Shown: piece after piece, positions 20,755-31,300 of the stretch
Layout: the number at the start of each line of letters is the position of its first letter
Numbering within the stretch: position 1 is the stretch's first letter
NCBI RefSeq assembly: GCF_009711165.2
Contig: NZ_WMID02000018.1
Coordinates: 60,568-124,567, forward strand
Source of the DNA: Flavobacterium sp. MC2016-06
GTDB lineage: Bacteria > Bacteroidota > Bacteroidia > Flavobacteriales > Flavobacteriaceae
Direction of reading: 5' to 3'
DNA: 64,000 nucleotides
Made by a program: the position numbers and the translations under genes
Notes under the pieces: model-generated
What the model was told of the DNA's origin: nothing
Databases searched by the model: none
The model's input: only the letters and a program-made list of their open reading frames with translations

Positions 20755-22914
20755 CTATCGTACAGTAATTTTCAGACTGCTAATAATATTTATTACTGAT
20801 GTAGCTGTATAAAGAACAAACTCACCTGGTTCGACTTTCCAACTTGAAGTTTTGTCATCATAAAAAGCCAAGTCTTTTACTTTTACCTTTAAATCGACGG
20901 TTTTTTGTTCTCCTGCTTTCAGGAATATTTTATCGAATGCTTTTAATTCTTTTTTTGGTCTTAAAACAGAAGAGGCTGTTTGTCCTGTGTACAATTGAAC
21001 TACTTCTGCACCATTTGTTTTGCCTGTATTCTTAATATTAAATTTCACTATTATTTCATCATTAATGTCATAAACTTTTTTATTAGAAGTGACATTATTG
21101 ATTTCAAAAGAAGTATAAGACAATCCGTAACCAAAAGAATATTGTGGCTCAATTCCTTTGGTATCAAACCAGCGGTAACCAACTAAAATATCTTCCTCAT
21201 AATTTACTTTTAAATCATGTCCTGGATACGCACCTAAAGCATGTGCCGGCGACTGCATTAAATTAACGGGAATAGTAAATGGTAGTTTTCCAGAAGGAAA
21301 TTCTTTACCACTTAATACATCAACGACAGCATTCCCAGCTTCCATTCCGCCGTACCATCCCCAAACTAATGCAGGAACATGAGATTCAACATTCGCCAGT
21401 TCGAGTGGAGAACCAGCAATTATCACCACAATTGTTTTAGGATTTCCTTTGGCTACTTCTTCAATCAAAGTTTCTTGTCCGTAAGGTAAGCGCATGTGTA
21501 GTCGGTCAAATGATTCCGAATCGAAATCATGATTTAAACCTGCAAAAATAATGGCTACATCCGATTTTTTGGCTTGAGCTACTGCTTCTTCTATTAATTT
21601 CCAATCGACTTTGTCAGTGTTTAATTGGCCTTGACTGCTTCTTTCTACAACGTGAGATTGTTTTTCATAGCCTTGTGCAAAATTTATCTGCAATGATTTT
21701 CCATATTTTTCAGTCACAGCTTGAAGCGGTGTTACTTCATATAAAGCTTTAATTTCTGAGCTAAATCCACCACTGCAATGTTTACGAGTTGCATTGTCTC
21801 CAATAATGGCTATTGATTTTAAAGCACTCATATTTAAAGGTAAAATTTGCTTTTCATTTTTTAATAAAACAACTGCTTCTACAGCAGAGCGATAAGCAGC
21901 TTGTTGGTGTTCTTTGGTATTAAAAGATCCTATTTCGCGTTTTTTTGGATCTAAAACTTTCGTTTTAATCATCACTCTCAGAATGTTAGCCACTTTTTCG
22001 TTGACTATACTTTCATTTATACGTCCCTCTTTTACTGCTTTAATTAGCGGGTCTGCAAAATACCAATCGTTATAATTTTCTTTTTCGGTTCCCATTTCCA
22101 AATCTAAACCAGCAATTGCTGCTTTTTCGGTACTGTGAACTGCATCCCAATCTGACATATAAACGCCTTTGAAATTAAACTCCTTCCTTAGAATTGTTCG
22201 CCCCAGATACTTATTTTCTGTACAATACTCCCCTCTAAATTTATTATATGCACCCATAACTCCCAATACTCCTGCATCGACAATTGAAGATTTGAAACCA
22301 GGTAAATAAATTTCACGCAAAGCACGTTCACTCATATTTACATCTATAACAAAACGATTTTCTTCTTGATTATTGGCTACAAAATGCTTCACACAAGCTG
22401 CAACATCTTTTGTCTGCAAGGCTTTAATGTAGTTTATTGAAAGCTGTGAAATAAGAAAAGGATCTTCACTCAAATACTCAAAATTTCGCCCGCAAAGCGG
22501 CGATCGAATAATGTTGATTCCCGGCCCAAGTAAAACGTCTTTTTTACGAAAACGTGCCTCTTCGCCCAAAACGATACCACGTTGTTTAGCAAGTTCTACA
22601 TTCCAACTTGCGGCCATAGCGGTTCCTGGAGGAAAACACGTTGAAGAATCATTTGTTTGTCCGGTATATTTCCAATCATGACGATTTATTTCTGCTCTAA
22701 CTCCGTGCGGACCATCCGATAAAGCCCATTCTGGAATTCCAAGATGTTTTACTTCTGCGGTGTAAAATTTAGAATTTCCATGCAGCATACCGACTTTTTC
22801 TTCCAAAGTCATTTTATGAATTAACTCTTGAATTCTTTTTTCTGTCACGGCATCAGTTTGAGAAAAAGAACTTTGAAAAAATACGGAGAACAAAGCTATA
22901 AGTCGTAATTTCAT
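20755..22914 (-). CDS. Glycoside hydrolase family 3 (beta-glucosidase/beta-xylosidase)
   Basis: A 719-residue exported enzyme with a signal peptide (LRLIALFSVFFQSSFSQ). Order: a GH3 TIM barrel with LGPGINIIRSPLCGRNFEYLSEDP and the nucleophile region GVYMSDWDAVHS (Asp in SDW), a GH3 alpha/beta sandwich (VVLLKNEKQILPLN, GSPLELANV), then a C-terminal fibronectin III-like domain (YGLSYTSFEINNV). These enzymes release terminal glucose or xylose from short beta-linked chains in the periplasm. It lies last in a locus with SusC, SusD and a GH8, so a xylo-oligosaccharide substrate is favoured, but beta-glucans cannot be excluded. It is transcribed towards the island edge. Confidence 0.88.
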   Translation of the reverse strand: MKLRLIALFSVFFQSSFSQTDAVTEKRIQELIHKMTLEEKVGMLHGNSKFYTAEVKHLGIPEWALSDGPHGVRAEINRHDWKYTGQTNDSSTCFPPGTAMAASWNVELAKQRGIVLGEEARFRKKDVLLGPGINIIRSPLCGRNFEYLSEDPFLISQLSINYIKALQTKDVAACVKHFVANNQEENRFVIDVNMSERALREIYLPGFKSSIVDAGVLGVMGAYNKFRGEYCTENKYLGRTILRKEFNFKGVYMSDWDAVHSTEKAAIAGLDLEMGTEKENYNDWYFADPLIKAVKEGRINESIVNEKVANILRVMIKTKVLDPKKREIGSFNTKEHQQAAYRSAVEAVVLLKNEKQILPLNMSALKSIAIIGDNATRKHCSGGFSSEIKALYEVTPLQAVTEKYGKSLQINFAQGYEKQSHVVERSSQGQLNTDKVDWKLIEEAVAQAKKSDVAIIFAGLNHDFDSESFDRLHMRLPYGQETLIEEVAKGNPKTIVVIIAGSPLELANVESHVPALVWGWYGGMEAGNAVVDVLSGKEFPSGKLPFTIPVNLMQSPAHALGAYPGHDLKVNYEEDILVGYRWFDTKGIEPQYSFGYGLSYTSFEINNVTSNKKVYDINDEIIVKFNIKNTGKTNGAEVVQLYTGQTASSVLRPKKELKAFDKIFLKAGEQKTVDLKVKVKDLAFYDDKTSSWKVEPGEFVLYTATSVINIISSLKITVR

Positions 22915-23132
22915 TTTTTATGTTTTTGAGAACCTTTATGGTTATAATAAATAGTTTGATTTTTGATACATGGAAATAATCCAATTATCAAGCTTTAAAA
23001 AAAATAGTAGAATAAGAAAAGAGAGAATACAGATCGAGGAATTTTACAACAAAATAATAGAAAGATTATTTATTTTCTTGTGTACTAATTTGAGGTAACT
23101 TTTATGCTGTTTAATTGAATATCTTATATAAA

Positions 23133-23160
23133 TAAACAGCGCATTTATATGCGCTGTTTA
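23133..23160 (-). terminator. Terminator after susD-like gene
   Basis: TAAACAGCGCAT (23133-23144) pairs perfectly with ATGCGCTGTTTA (23149-23160). On the minus strand it follows the SusD stop by about 36 bp and is T-rich downstream. It separates the SusC/SusD pair from the GH3 gene, which then probably has its own promoter or is reached by read-through. Confidence 0.75.
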
Positions 23161-23196
23161 TCAAAACACTAACTAAAACAACCAAATTTAATTATC

Positions 23197-24690
23197 TTAA
23201 TAACCAGGATTATTATCGCTTGGTTTTATATTCGGATTAGAAGAGGTTTCTCTGTTTGGTATTGGCCATAACTCATTTTTACCCGTAGTAAAACCTGTTC
23301 CCTGCAGTTCTGTATTTGCAATACCCCATCTTATTATATCATCAAAACGCGATTGTTCGCCTGCAAATTCAACTTTACGTTCATGAACAATTGCAGTAAA
23401 AACAGCCTCTTTTGCAACCGTAATGTTAGTCGCTAAATTTGCTCTGTCCCTAACTTCTTTAATATATGCAATTGCTGCTGTTTGTGAACCTCCAGTTCTT
23501 TGGTTTTCACATTCGGCTTTCATAAGCAGTACATCAGCGTAACGCATCACTTTGAAGTTAATACTCGAACGCGTCGCTTCATCCTCTCTTATGTAATAGT
23601 TTTGATATTTTTTCCAGCCCGCTCTTCTAATACCTGCAGAGGTAGTAAAATTACTTGCTACCATTACCTTGGTTCCTTTCAAATAAGTTGATCCTGGTAC
23701 ATAAAAAGTGTCTCCAAAACGGTTATCCCCTGTTTCATACGAATCTAACAAATTGTCTGATGGATATACATTGTACCAACTTAGGTTGCCATACTCCTGC
23801 CCTCTAAGTGTTGACTCCTCAAAACCAGTTCCGCCACTGTTACCAATATCAGCCCACTGATCACCTGTTCCATTTTTTTCATCAAACTCAATCTCAAAAA
23901 TAGACTCTTTACCATGTTCTGTTTCTGCCATAAAGTTGTTGTAAAAACTGCCTTTATCTTCAAGGCTGAATCCGGTAACATTATTAAGAGCAGCAAGCGC
24001 CGCGTCATATTTCTTTTCGTATAACAATACTTTCCCCAGATAGGCATAAGCAGCTTCTTTATTAGCCCTTCCTGCTGTTTCTGTTCCTTTTGACAGAAGA
24101 TTTTTAGAGGCGAATGTAAGATCTTCTTCAATCAAGGCATAAACTTCTGCTTTAGGACTTCTGGCATTACCTATTATAGTGCCTGTTTTATAAATTGGCA
24201 GATCTCCAAAACGTTTCACTAAAAGGAAATAATAGTAGGCTCTTAAAAAATGAGCTTCTCCTAAATATTTGTTCTTTTTCTCTTGTGATAAAATAGATTC
24301 TGGAAGAGCATTGATTTTCGCTTCATTATCAAGTACAAAATTAGCTCTGGATATTCCGATATAACAAGATTCCCAATAAAACTGAATGATGTCGTTACCT
24401 GCATTAAAAGAAAAATCCTGAAAAGGTTTTTTGTTTCCTTCTAACTGAGGGTTTCCTAAAGCATCCTGAGCCATAAGATCCATAGCAAAAGAAAAATTTC
24501 TTCCGTAAAGTCCTCTTGTCTGAAGGTTTGCGTACGAAGCATTTACAGATGACTGCACCTGCGCTTCGGTTTGAAAGAAAGTGTCTGGTGATAAAGTATT
24601 AGGATTAGTTAATTCTAATTCACCGCTGTCACATGAAGTTATGGTTAAAACTCCAGACAGCACTATAAGTATATATTTTATTTTTATCAT
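23197..24690 (-). CDS. SusD-like outer-membrane glycan-binding lipoprotein
   Basis: A 497-residue SusD family lipoprotein. Its signal ends at a lipobox (LSGVLTITSCDSG, Cys20). The N-terminal part has the typical ELELTNPNTLSPDTFFQTEAQVQSSVNASYANLQ with tetratricopeptide-like helices (FLRAYYYFLLVKRFGDLPIY), and the C-terminal half has FKVMRYADVLLMKAECENQ and VHERKVEFAGEQSRFDDIIRWG. It sits on the cell surface as the lid of the SusC channel, capturing oligosaccharides. The gene is 12 bp after SusC, in the canonical order. Confidence 0.93.
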   Translation of the reverse strand: MIKIKYILIVLSGVLTITSCDSGELELTNPNTLSPDTFFQTEAQVQSSVNASYANLQTRGLYGRNFSFAMDLMAQDALGNPQLEGNKKPFQDFSFNAGNDIIQFYWESCYIGISRANFVLDNEAKINALPESILSQEKKNKYLGEAHFLRAYYYFLLVKRFGDLPIYKTGTIIGNARSPKAEVYALIEEDLTFASKNLLSKGTETAGRANKEAAYAYLGKVLLYEKKYDAALAALNNVTGFSLEDKGSFYNNFMAETEHGKESIFEIEFDEKNGTGDQWADIGNSGGTGFEESTLRGQEYGNLSWYNVYPSDNLLDSYETGDNRFGDTFYVPGSTYLKGTKVMVASNFTTSAGIRRAGWKKYQNYYIREDEATRSSINFKVMRYADVLLMKAECENQRTGGSQTAAIAYIKEVRDRANLATNITVAKEAVFTAIVHERKVEFAGEQSRFDDIIRWGIANTELQGTGFTTGKNELWPIPNRETSSNPNIKPSDNNPGY

Positions 24691-24702
24691 TTTCTTTTAT
24701 AA

Positions 24703-27700
24703 TTAAAATGTAACATCAAGTCCAAAAATTACAGATTTTGGCTGTGGGTATCTTCCTAAATCAATACCAGCAGAATTTGCATTGGCATCTGCACGTGCGA
24801 TTTCAGGATCTAAACCGTCATATTTTGTAACTGTAATAAGATTCTGCCCGCTTACATAAAATCTTATTTTAGAGAAATAAGCCTTAAATGCATCTCCAGA
24901 AAATGTGTATCCTAAAGCTATATTTTTTAATCTTGTGTAAGATCCATCTTGAATGTAACGCTGGTTTGCAGATGACCAATTGATATCTGCACCTTGTGCT
25001 CTTGGTAAAGTAGCAGATGGATTTGTAACAACACCGTTTACAACAATTGCTCTGTCTAATACAGCAGTACTGGCATTAAACAAACGATTCATTCCTTCTA
25101 AATCAAAGGTATTTGCGTTGTAAATATCGTTTCCTTGAACACCTGATATAAAGCAGTTAAAATCGAAATTTTTGTAAGCTGCAGTAAGGTTTAAACCATA
25201 AGTAAAATCCGGATATGGATTTCCGATATTAGTTTTATCACCTGAATTAATTATCTTATTACCATCGCGGTCAACAATTTTAATATCACCTGGTTTGATC
25301 GCAGTTTGACCTGGGCCAAAAACGGCGTCTACTTCTGCTTGGTTTTGATAAATTCCATTGGTCTGATATCCGTAAAAATAAAATAAAGGCTGCCCTACTT
25401 CTAATCTTGAAAAGTTCTCCAGGCCTGCTCTTGGTACAGGACCGCCTAAAACACTAGTTACTCCCGGTGCTAAACTCGTTACTTCATTTTTACTTGTTCC
25501 TAAATTAGCTGTGGCAGACCAAGTAAAATCTCCTTTTCTGTCATTGTAACCTAATGACACTTCAAATCCGCTTACTTTTACATCAGCAATATTTTGAATC
25601 TGCGTTCCTCCGCCTGCAGATCCAACAGAAGCTGGAAGGGGTACTGCAAAAAGAATATCGCTACTTTTATTGTTGAAATATTCGAAGGAACCTGTGAATT
25701 TATCATCAAATAAACCAAAATCTAAACCGATATTTCGGTCTTGTTTTGACTCCCATTTCAGATCAGGATTAGAAGCAACTCCTAAAGACACTCCAGGTGC
25801 ATTTGCTCCACCAATTGGATAGTTGTAGTCTGCAATTAATGTAGCGCTGTATTGATAATTGTCTATTCTGTCATTTCCTGTTGTTCCGGTACTAGCTCTA
25901 AGTTTTAATGTGCTAAAAATAGAATTTTCCATAAAACTTTCTTTAGCAATATTCCAGCCTAAAGCAACTGAGTAAAAATTACCCCAGCGGTTATTGGCTC
26001 CAAAACGAGAAGAAGCATCTCTTCTTCCAGAAAGAGCAAGCAGATATTTTTCATTATAATCATAATTTATACGGGCGATATAACCAATATTTTTTTCTAC
26101 AAAATTGGTTGAACCTAAACTGCCTTCATTATATCTTAATTGATCTACTTCGTCTGAAATACTATAACGGCTTCCTGCTGTTAAAGTCTGCGATTTGCCA
26201 TCAATTTTAGTAATAACGCCTAATACTTCAATATTATGTTTTGATGCAATAGTCGTTTTATACGTTAAGCTGTTATCAATGACAATAGTCTGACCCTGCC
26301 CATTTATTTCATTGGTTGTAGAAAATGCTTGTTTATGATACGAACCATCTTGGTAACTAGGAATAAAAGTATGATCCTTACTTGTAAAATAATCTAAGGA
26401 AACCTGTGATCTGAATTTTAATCCTTTGTAAATTTCTAATTCAGCGAAAATGTTTCCTATTATAGATAATCCGTTAATTTTTTGATAACCCAAATTGGCT
26501 ACACGTACAGGGTTTTCTGCATCATTACCATCAATAGCGCTTGGACCTTGATATCCACCCAAATTATTTTCATTATAAATGGGTAAATAAGGTGCCGATT
26601 TTATAGCATGTTCCAATAATGTTCTACCTCCTGAGGCGCGCTCCGGATTGGTTGTACTAAAAGATACTCCGATATTACTTCCTATTTTAAGTTTTCCAAT
26701 ATCCTGAGTGTTATTTGATCTAAAAGAATAACGTTCAAAACCAGTGTTAACAATGGCTCCTTCCTGTTTCATATATTCGGCAGAATAACGGCTTGTAGAA
26801 GTTTCTGTACCATTAGAAAAACTTAAATTATAATCTTGCATTAGACCCGTTTGAAAAATCTGATCCTGCCAATTGGTATTTATGTTTCCAAATTCCGCAG
26901 CTCTTGCTGTTAAATCGCTTCCTAAATCTTTAGCATACTGAAGATACTGCTGTGTATTCATAACGTCGTATCTTTTTGTAACGGTCTGGCCTCCTACGTA
27001 GGTGCTGAAATTCAGTTGTCCCGGACCTTTTTTTCCTTTTTTAGTCGTAACCACAATTACTCCGTTAAAAGCTTTTGAACCGTATAAAGCTGTTGTTGAA
27101 GCGTCTTTTAAAACGGATATACTCTCGATATCATTTGGACTTAGACCGGAAAGGTTACTTGTTAACACACCATCAATTACATACAATGGCGCACTGTTTC
27201 CCATTGTAGATAAACCACGAATGCTAACTGTAGGGTTTGAGCCAGGAGCACCATTTACAACGGTAACACCTGCAGCACGGCCTTGTAAAGCAGATTCTGC
27301 ATTCATAATAGGCACAGCAGCAATGTCTTTTGAACTTACTGTTGAAATTGCTCCCGTTACTTTAGCTCTTTTTTGAGTACCATAAGCGACTACGACTTCA
27401 TTTAAAGTTTGTGTGGATTGTACTAAAGTTACATCAATTAAACTTCGAGTTCCTACGGTAATGGTCTGTGAAATTAAGCCTACAAAAGAATATATTATTT
27501 TGTCTGTAGGATTTACTCCTTGTAAAGAGTATTTTCCATCAAAATCTGTGGATGCGCTATTTGTCGATCCTTCTACATTAATACTAGCGCCAGGCAAAGG
27601 AAATCCCGAGGGATCGGTAACCACACCTTGTATGGTTTTTGATTGTGCCAGCAAATTCTGACTGCTAATAATTAGCAATCCTATTATTGCAAATTTCAAT

Positions 27701-27711
27701 TTTAACATCAT
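24703..27711 (-). CDS. SusC-like TonB-dependent oligosaccharide transporter
   Basis: A 1002-residue outer-membrane transporter. After the signal peptide comes a carboxypeptidase-D-like domain (GVVTDPSGFPLPGASINVEGSTNSASTDFDGKYSLQGV), then the plug with the SusC signature ISTVSSKDIAAVPIMNAESALQGRAAGV and NDIESISVLKDASTTALYGSKAFNGVIVVTTKKG, and a 22-strand barrel ending in FGLDVTF. It imports oligosaccharides into the periplasm using TonB energy. It pairs with SusD 12 bp downstream. In the 660 bp upstream, a TATTTTTG on the minus strand (27852-27845) is a possible promoter box. Confidence 0.94.
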   Translation of the reverse strand: MMLKLKFAIIGLLIISSQNLLAQSKTIQGVVTDPSGFPLPGASINVEGSTNSASTDFDGKYSLQGVNPTDKIIYSFVGLISQTITVGTRSLIDVTLVQSTQTLNEVVVAYGTQKRAKVTGAISTVSSKDIAAVPIMNAESALQGRAAGVTVVNGAPGSNPTVSIRGLSTMGNSAPLYVIDGVLTSNLSGLSPNDIESISVLKDASTTALYGSKAFNGVIVVTTKKGKKGPGQLNFSTYVGGQTVTKRYDVMNTQQYLQYAKDLGSDLTARAAEFGNINTNWQDQIFQTGLMQDYNLSFSNGTETSTSRYSAEYMKQEGAIVNTGFERYSFRSNNTQDIGKLKIGSNIGVSFSTTNPERASGGRTLLEHAIKSAPYLPIYNENNLGGYQGPSAIDGNDAENPVRVANLGYQKINGLSIIGNIFAELEIYKGLKFRSQVSLDYFTSKDHTFIPSYQDGSYHKQAFSTTNEINGQGQTIVIDNSLTYKTTIASKHNIEVLGVITKIDGKSQTLTAGSRYSISDEVDQLRYNEGSLGSTNFVEKNIGYIARINYDYNEKYLLALSGRRDASSRFGANNRWGNFYSVALGWNIAKESFMENSIFSTLKLRASTGTTGNDRIDNYQYSATLIADYNYPIGGANAPGVSLGVASNPDLKWESKQDRNIGLDFGLFDDKFTGSFEYFNNKSSDILFAVPLPASVGSAGGGTQIQNIADVKVSGFEVSLGYNDRKGDFTWSATANLGTSKNEVTSLAPGVTSVLGGPVPRAGLENFSRLEVGQPLFYFYGYQTNGIYQNQAEVDAVFGPGQTAIKPGDIKIVDRDGNKIINSGDKTNIGNPYPDFTYGLNLTAAYKNFDFNCFISGVQGNDIYNANTFDLEGMNRLFNASTAVLDRAIVVNGVVTNPSATLPRAQGADINWSSANQRYIQDGSYTRLKNIALGYTFSGDAFKAYFSKIRFYVSGQNLITVTKYDGLDPEIARADANANSAGIDLGRYPQPKSVIFGLDVTF

Positions 27712-28160
27712 TTTAGTTTGGTTTTTTTATTAGTTAAATAGTTAAGCGGTTGTAAGTTTATTTCATTATTGGTCTTCAATTCATACTTTGAAATTGTTTT
27801 AAAATGTTAATAATTATTTTAGGTTTTTAGTTATTGTTCAAATCCAAAAATAGAATGTTAGTTTAAGTTTTGAGTATTAAAAATGATGCAAAAAATATCA
27901 AATTTGTAGCATGAAAGCTACAAAAACCTAATAAATACAGTATTTATATAAATTTTATAAGAAGAATGAAAATTTAGTATTGATAATTATTGGCTCAATT
28001 TTTCAGGATGTAAAAATTATAAGCAGTGATTTATGAAGATCTAATAATCATAAAAAAATAACTTCATCCTCAATTTTCATAAATTAATATTTTATTGTAA
28101 TTGGAAGCCTTATCTTTTTATGAAATACGCAGTAATAAATTTAATATCAAGACAAAAAAA

Positions 28161-28350
28161 AGACGGCATAAACCGCTGCCGTCTGGAAACAAATATTAAA
28201 ATTCAAATTGAACACGAATTTCACGAATTTGCACAATTTTAATGGGATAACCTATGTTTGTGAAATCAATTTCACAAACGAATTAGTGGCAATTCGTGAA
28301 ATTCGTGTTATTTATTATACTTGTGGACAGACGATAGGCATAAACCGTCT
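28161..28350. repeat. Nested palindromic (REP-like) element with flanking hairpins
   Basis: Outer hairpins carry GGCATAAACCG in both flanks (28161-28184 and 28327-28350). Between them, AACACGAATTTCACGAATT (from 28211) is the inverted partner of AATTCGTGAAATTCGTGTT (to 28309). A smaller hairpin (TTTGTGAAAT/AATTTCACAAA, about 28257-28278) sits in the middle. It lies just after the hybrid regulator gene, so part may serve as its terminator. The overall form resembles REP/BIME-type repeats known from many bacteria. Confidence 0.6.
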
Positions 28351-28371
28351 TTTAATAGTACTTCAAAAAAA

Positions 28372-31300
28372 TCAACACTTATAACTATGTGTAGGCAGAT
28401 ATCCGTATTTATCTTTGTAGCACTTTGTAAAATAAGATGGTGAACTAAAACCAACCTTGATACTGATCTCTGATATATTATCGTTACCCAATTCTATTAA
28501 TTCTTTAGCCTTTTCTAAACGAACATTGCGTATAAATTCATTTACCGATACGCCTGTTAGTGTTTTCGTTTTTCGATACAATTGGCTTCTGCTTAAAAAT
28601 ACCTTCGAAGCCAAAACCTCAACGCTTAACTCGTATTCGCTAATGTTTTCATTGATAAAATTCAGGACATTTTTTATAAATTCATTATCTAATGTGGTTG
28701 TCTTTTCTTTTGCTTTTGGAGTAATTCCGTTGTAGAATTTATTAAACATAATCTGCCTGCTGTTAATCAATTGTACCAGACTAGATCTTAAAATCGCCAT
28801 ATCAAAAGGCTTACTCAAATATATATCCGCACCAGAATCAATTCCTTCTAATCTATCCTTGACTAATGCCTTTGCAGACAACATCATTAATGGAATGTGA
28901 CTGGTTTGTAAATTAGTTTTAATATTTTTACACAATTCTAAACCACTCATAACAGGCATAATTACATCGGTTAAAATCAAATCGGGTAATTTTTCCAGAG
29001 CTAATTCTAAACCAACTTGACCATTTTCTGCTGTTATAACTTTGTATTCTTGTTTGAGTTCGTTTTTTAAATAATTTCTTAGTTCTACATTGTCTTCAAC
29101 AATCAAAATGGTATAAAACCGATCTTGTTTTTCTTTTTGATCTTCTGATTGATTTTCTACTTTTTCAACTATTGGTTTAAAACTTAATTTTTTTTCTTTT
29201 TTAAATTCCCCAAATAGTATTTCGTCTTCATTAAAAAAATCCTTTCCAACAGGAAATAAAAGTTTAAAAGTAGTACCAATTCCCAATTCACTTTCTACTT
29301 CGATTATTCCTTTGTGTAATTCTACAAATCCTCGTACAACTTCCAATCCAATTCCTGTACTTCCGTAATAGGCTTTATTTAAATTATTTACTTGATAGAA
29401 ACGGTCAAAAATTTTCTTAATATCTTTCTTGTCTAATCCCGAACCTGTGTCTTCAACAATAATCTCAAAAGAAGGTTTAGACCCCGCTTCATTTATTAAA
29501 GGAAAATGAATTAATTCTTCGTTAACCACTATTTTTATTCTTATTGTTCCGTTATCAGGCGTAACCTTGAAGGCATTTGAAACTACATTAAAAATTATTT
29601 TCTCAAACATTTTAGGATCTATCCAATCTTTAAGCGAGACTTTACTAGACTCAAACTCCAGCTGAATACCACGACTGAAAGCTTCTTCATCAAAATAACT
29701 GACAATTTCTTTTGTAAAACTAACAACCTCAATCAATTGTACCTGAAGAGGCATTTTACTAAACTGAAGCTGATTAAAATCCATTAACTCGTTAATTAAT
29801 CTCGAAAGTCTATCGGAACTTTTTTGAATGGTCTGCAGTTTATTCAATACACCGTCTGATAACTCCGAGTAATTATTCTTGATTATATCTCCTAATGGGT
29901 TTAAAATCAAAGTAAGCGGTGTTCTAAACTCATGTGAGATATTGGTGAAAAATTGCAACTTTTTGTTGTTTAATTTTTCAATTTGAATGGCTTTTTTCTG
30001 TTCAAATTCAATCATTTGTTTTTGTTTAAAACGATTTTGATAGTATTGATTGGTAAAGTAAACCGATGCTAATAATAACAGGGTATAAAGTACGTAGGCA
30101 AAAGATGTTTTCCACCAAGGCGGTAAAATTTCAATTTTTAATTCTAATGGATTTTGGCTCCAAACTCCATTTTTTTCAGATGCTTTAACTCTAAAAACAT
30201 AGTTGCCCGGCGGTAAATTTGTATAAGTTGCTGAGCGTTTATTGCCAACATAATTCCACGAATCTTCAAAGCCTTCTAAATAATAAGCAAATTCATTTCT
30301 AGCAGGAAAAGCATAATTAATACCAATAAAATCAATTGTAAATACGGATTGATCGTGCTTCAGTATTATTTTTTTTGTTTCTGATATTACTTTTGCTAAC
30401 GGTGAATTTTTTTCTAACGGCCCAACTGATTTATTGAAAAGTTTTAAATCGGTAAAGTAAATTGGAAACTGTTTTTTGCTTTTAGCTAAATTGTTAGGAT
30501 TGAAGTAATTTAAACCGTCGTAACCTCCGAAATAAAGAAGTCCATTTTCGTCTTTTAGAACAGAATTGTTATTAAAATCATTTCCTAATAATCCGTCGTA
30601 TATGGAGTAATTGACGGAAGTTTTGTTTTTTAAATCCAATCTCGTAATTCCTTTTTTCCCACTTACCCAAATACCGCCGTCATTAGATTCTACAATAGAT
30701 GAAATTGATTTTTCATGAAGTCCTTTAAAATTTATATACCATTTTAGATTATCAGTTTTTTTATTGTAACTAAACAATCCGGCACCATCTGTACCAATCC
30801 AAATTTCTTTATTTTCAGCCTGATATAAGGTATTAATAGTATGTGTACTTTTTTTATTTTTTAGCTTTTCAGACATTTTATCCCTTAGAGAAACTACTGA
30901 AAAAGTAGCAAAATCATTTGTACTCATACTATACAAACCCGTTGTCGAACCAACCCAGATCGTATTATCTGAATCTACCATTACTTTTCTGATGTCTACA
31001 TTTGTTATTCCATTTGCATAAAATACTTTAGAATTGCAATGGTGAAATTGATTGTCTGAAGGCGTATAATAGTGTAAGCCTTTTCCAAACGTTCCTATCC
31101 AAATTACACCTCTGGAATCTTCGGCAATACTCATAATATTGTCTGAGACTAGATTAGGTGTATTTTTTGTGTTGTAATTAATAAAATTTCGACTTCCTTT
31201 CTTTAAAACAAAAATTCCCTCATTCCAGCTGCAAAGCCAAATATTCTGCTTTTTATCAATAAATACTTTTGTGATATTGTCGTTGGTTAATCCAGAACAA

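Noticed and set aside
23781..24131. A 116-codon frame inside the SusD gene
   Set aside because: It lies in another frame of a well-supported SusD gene and shows no domain.
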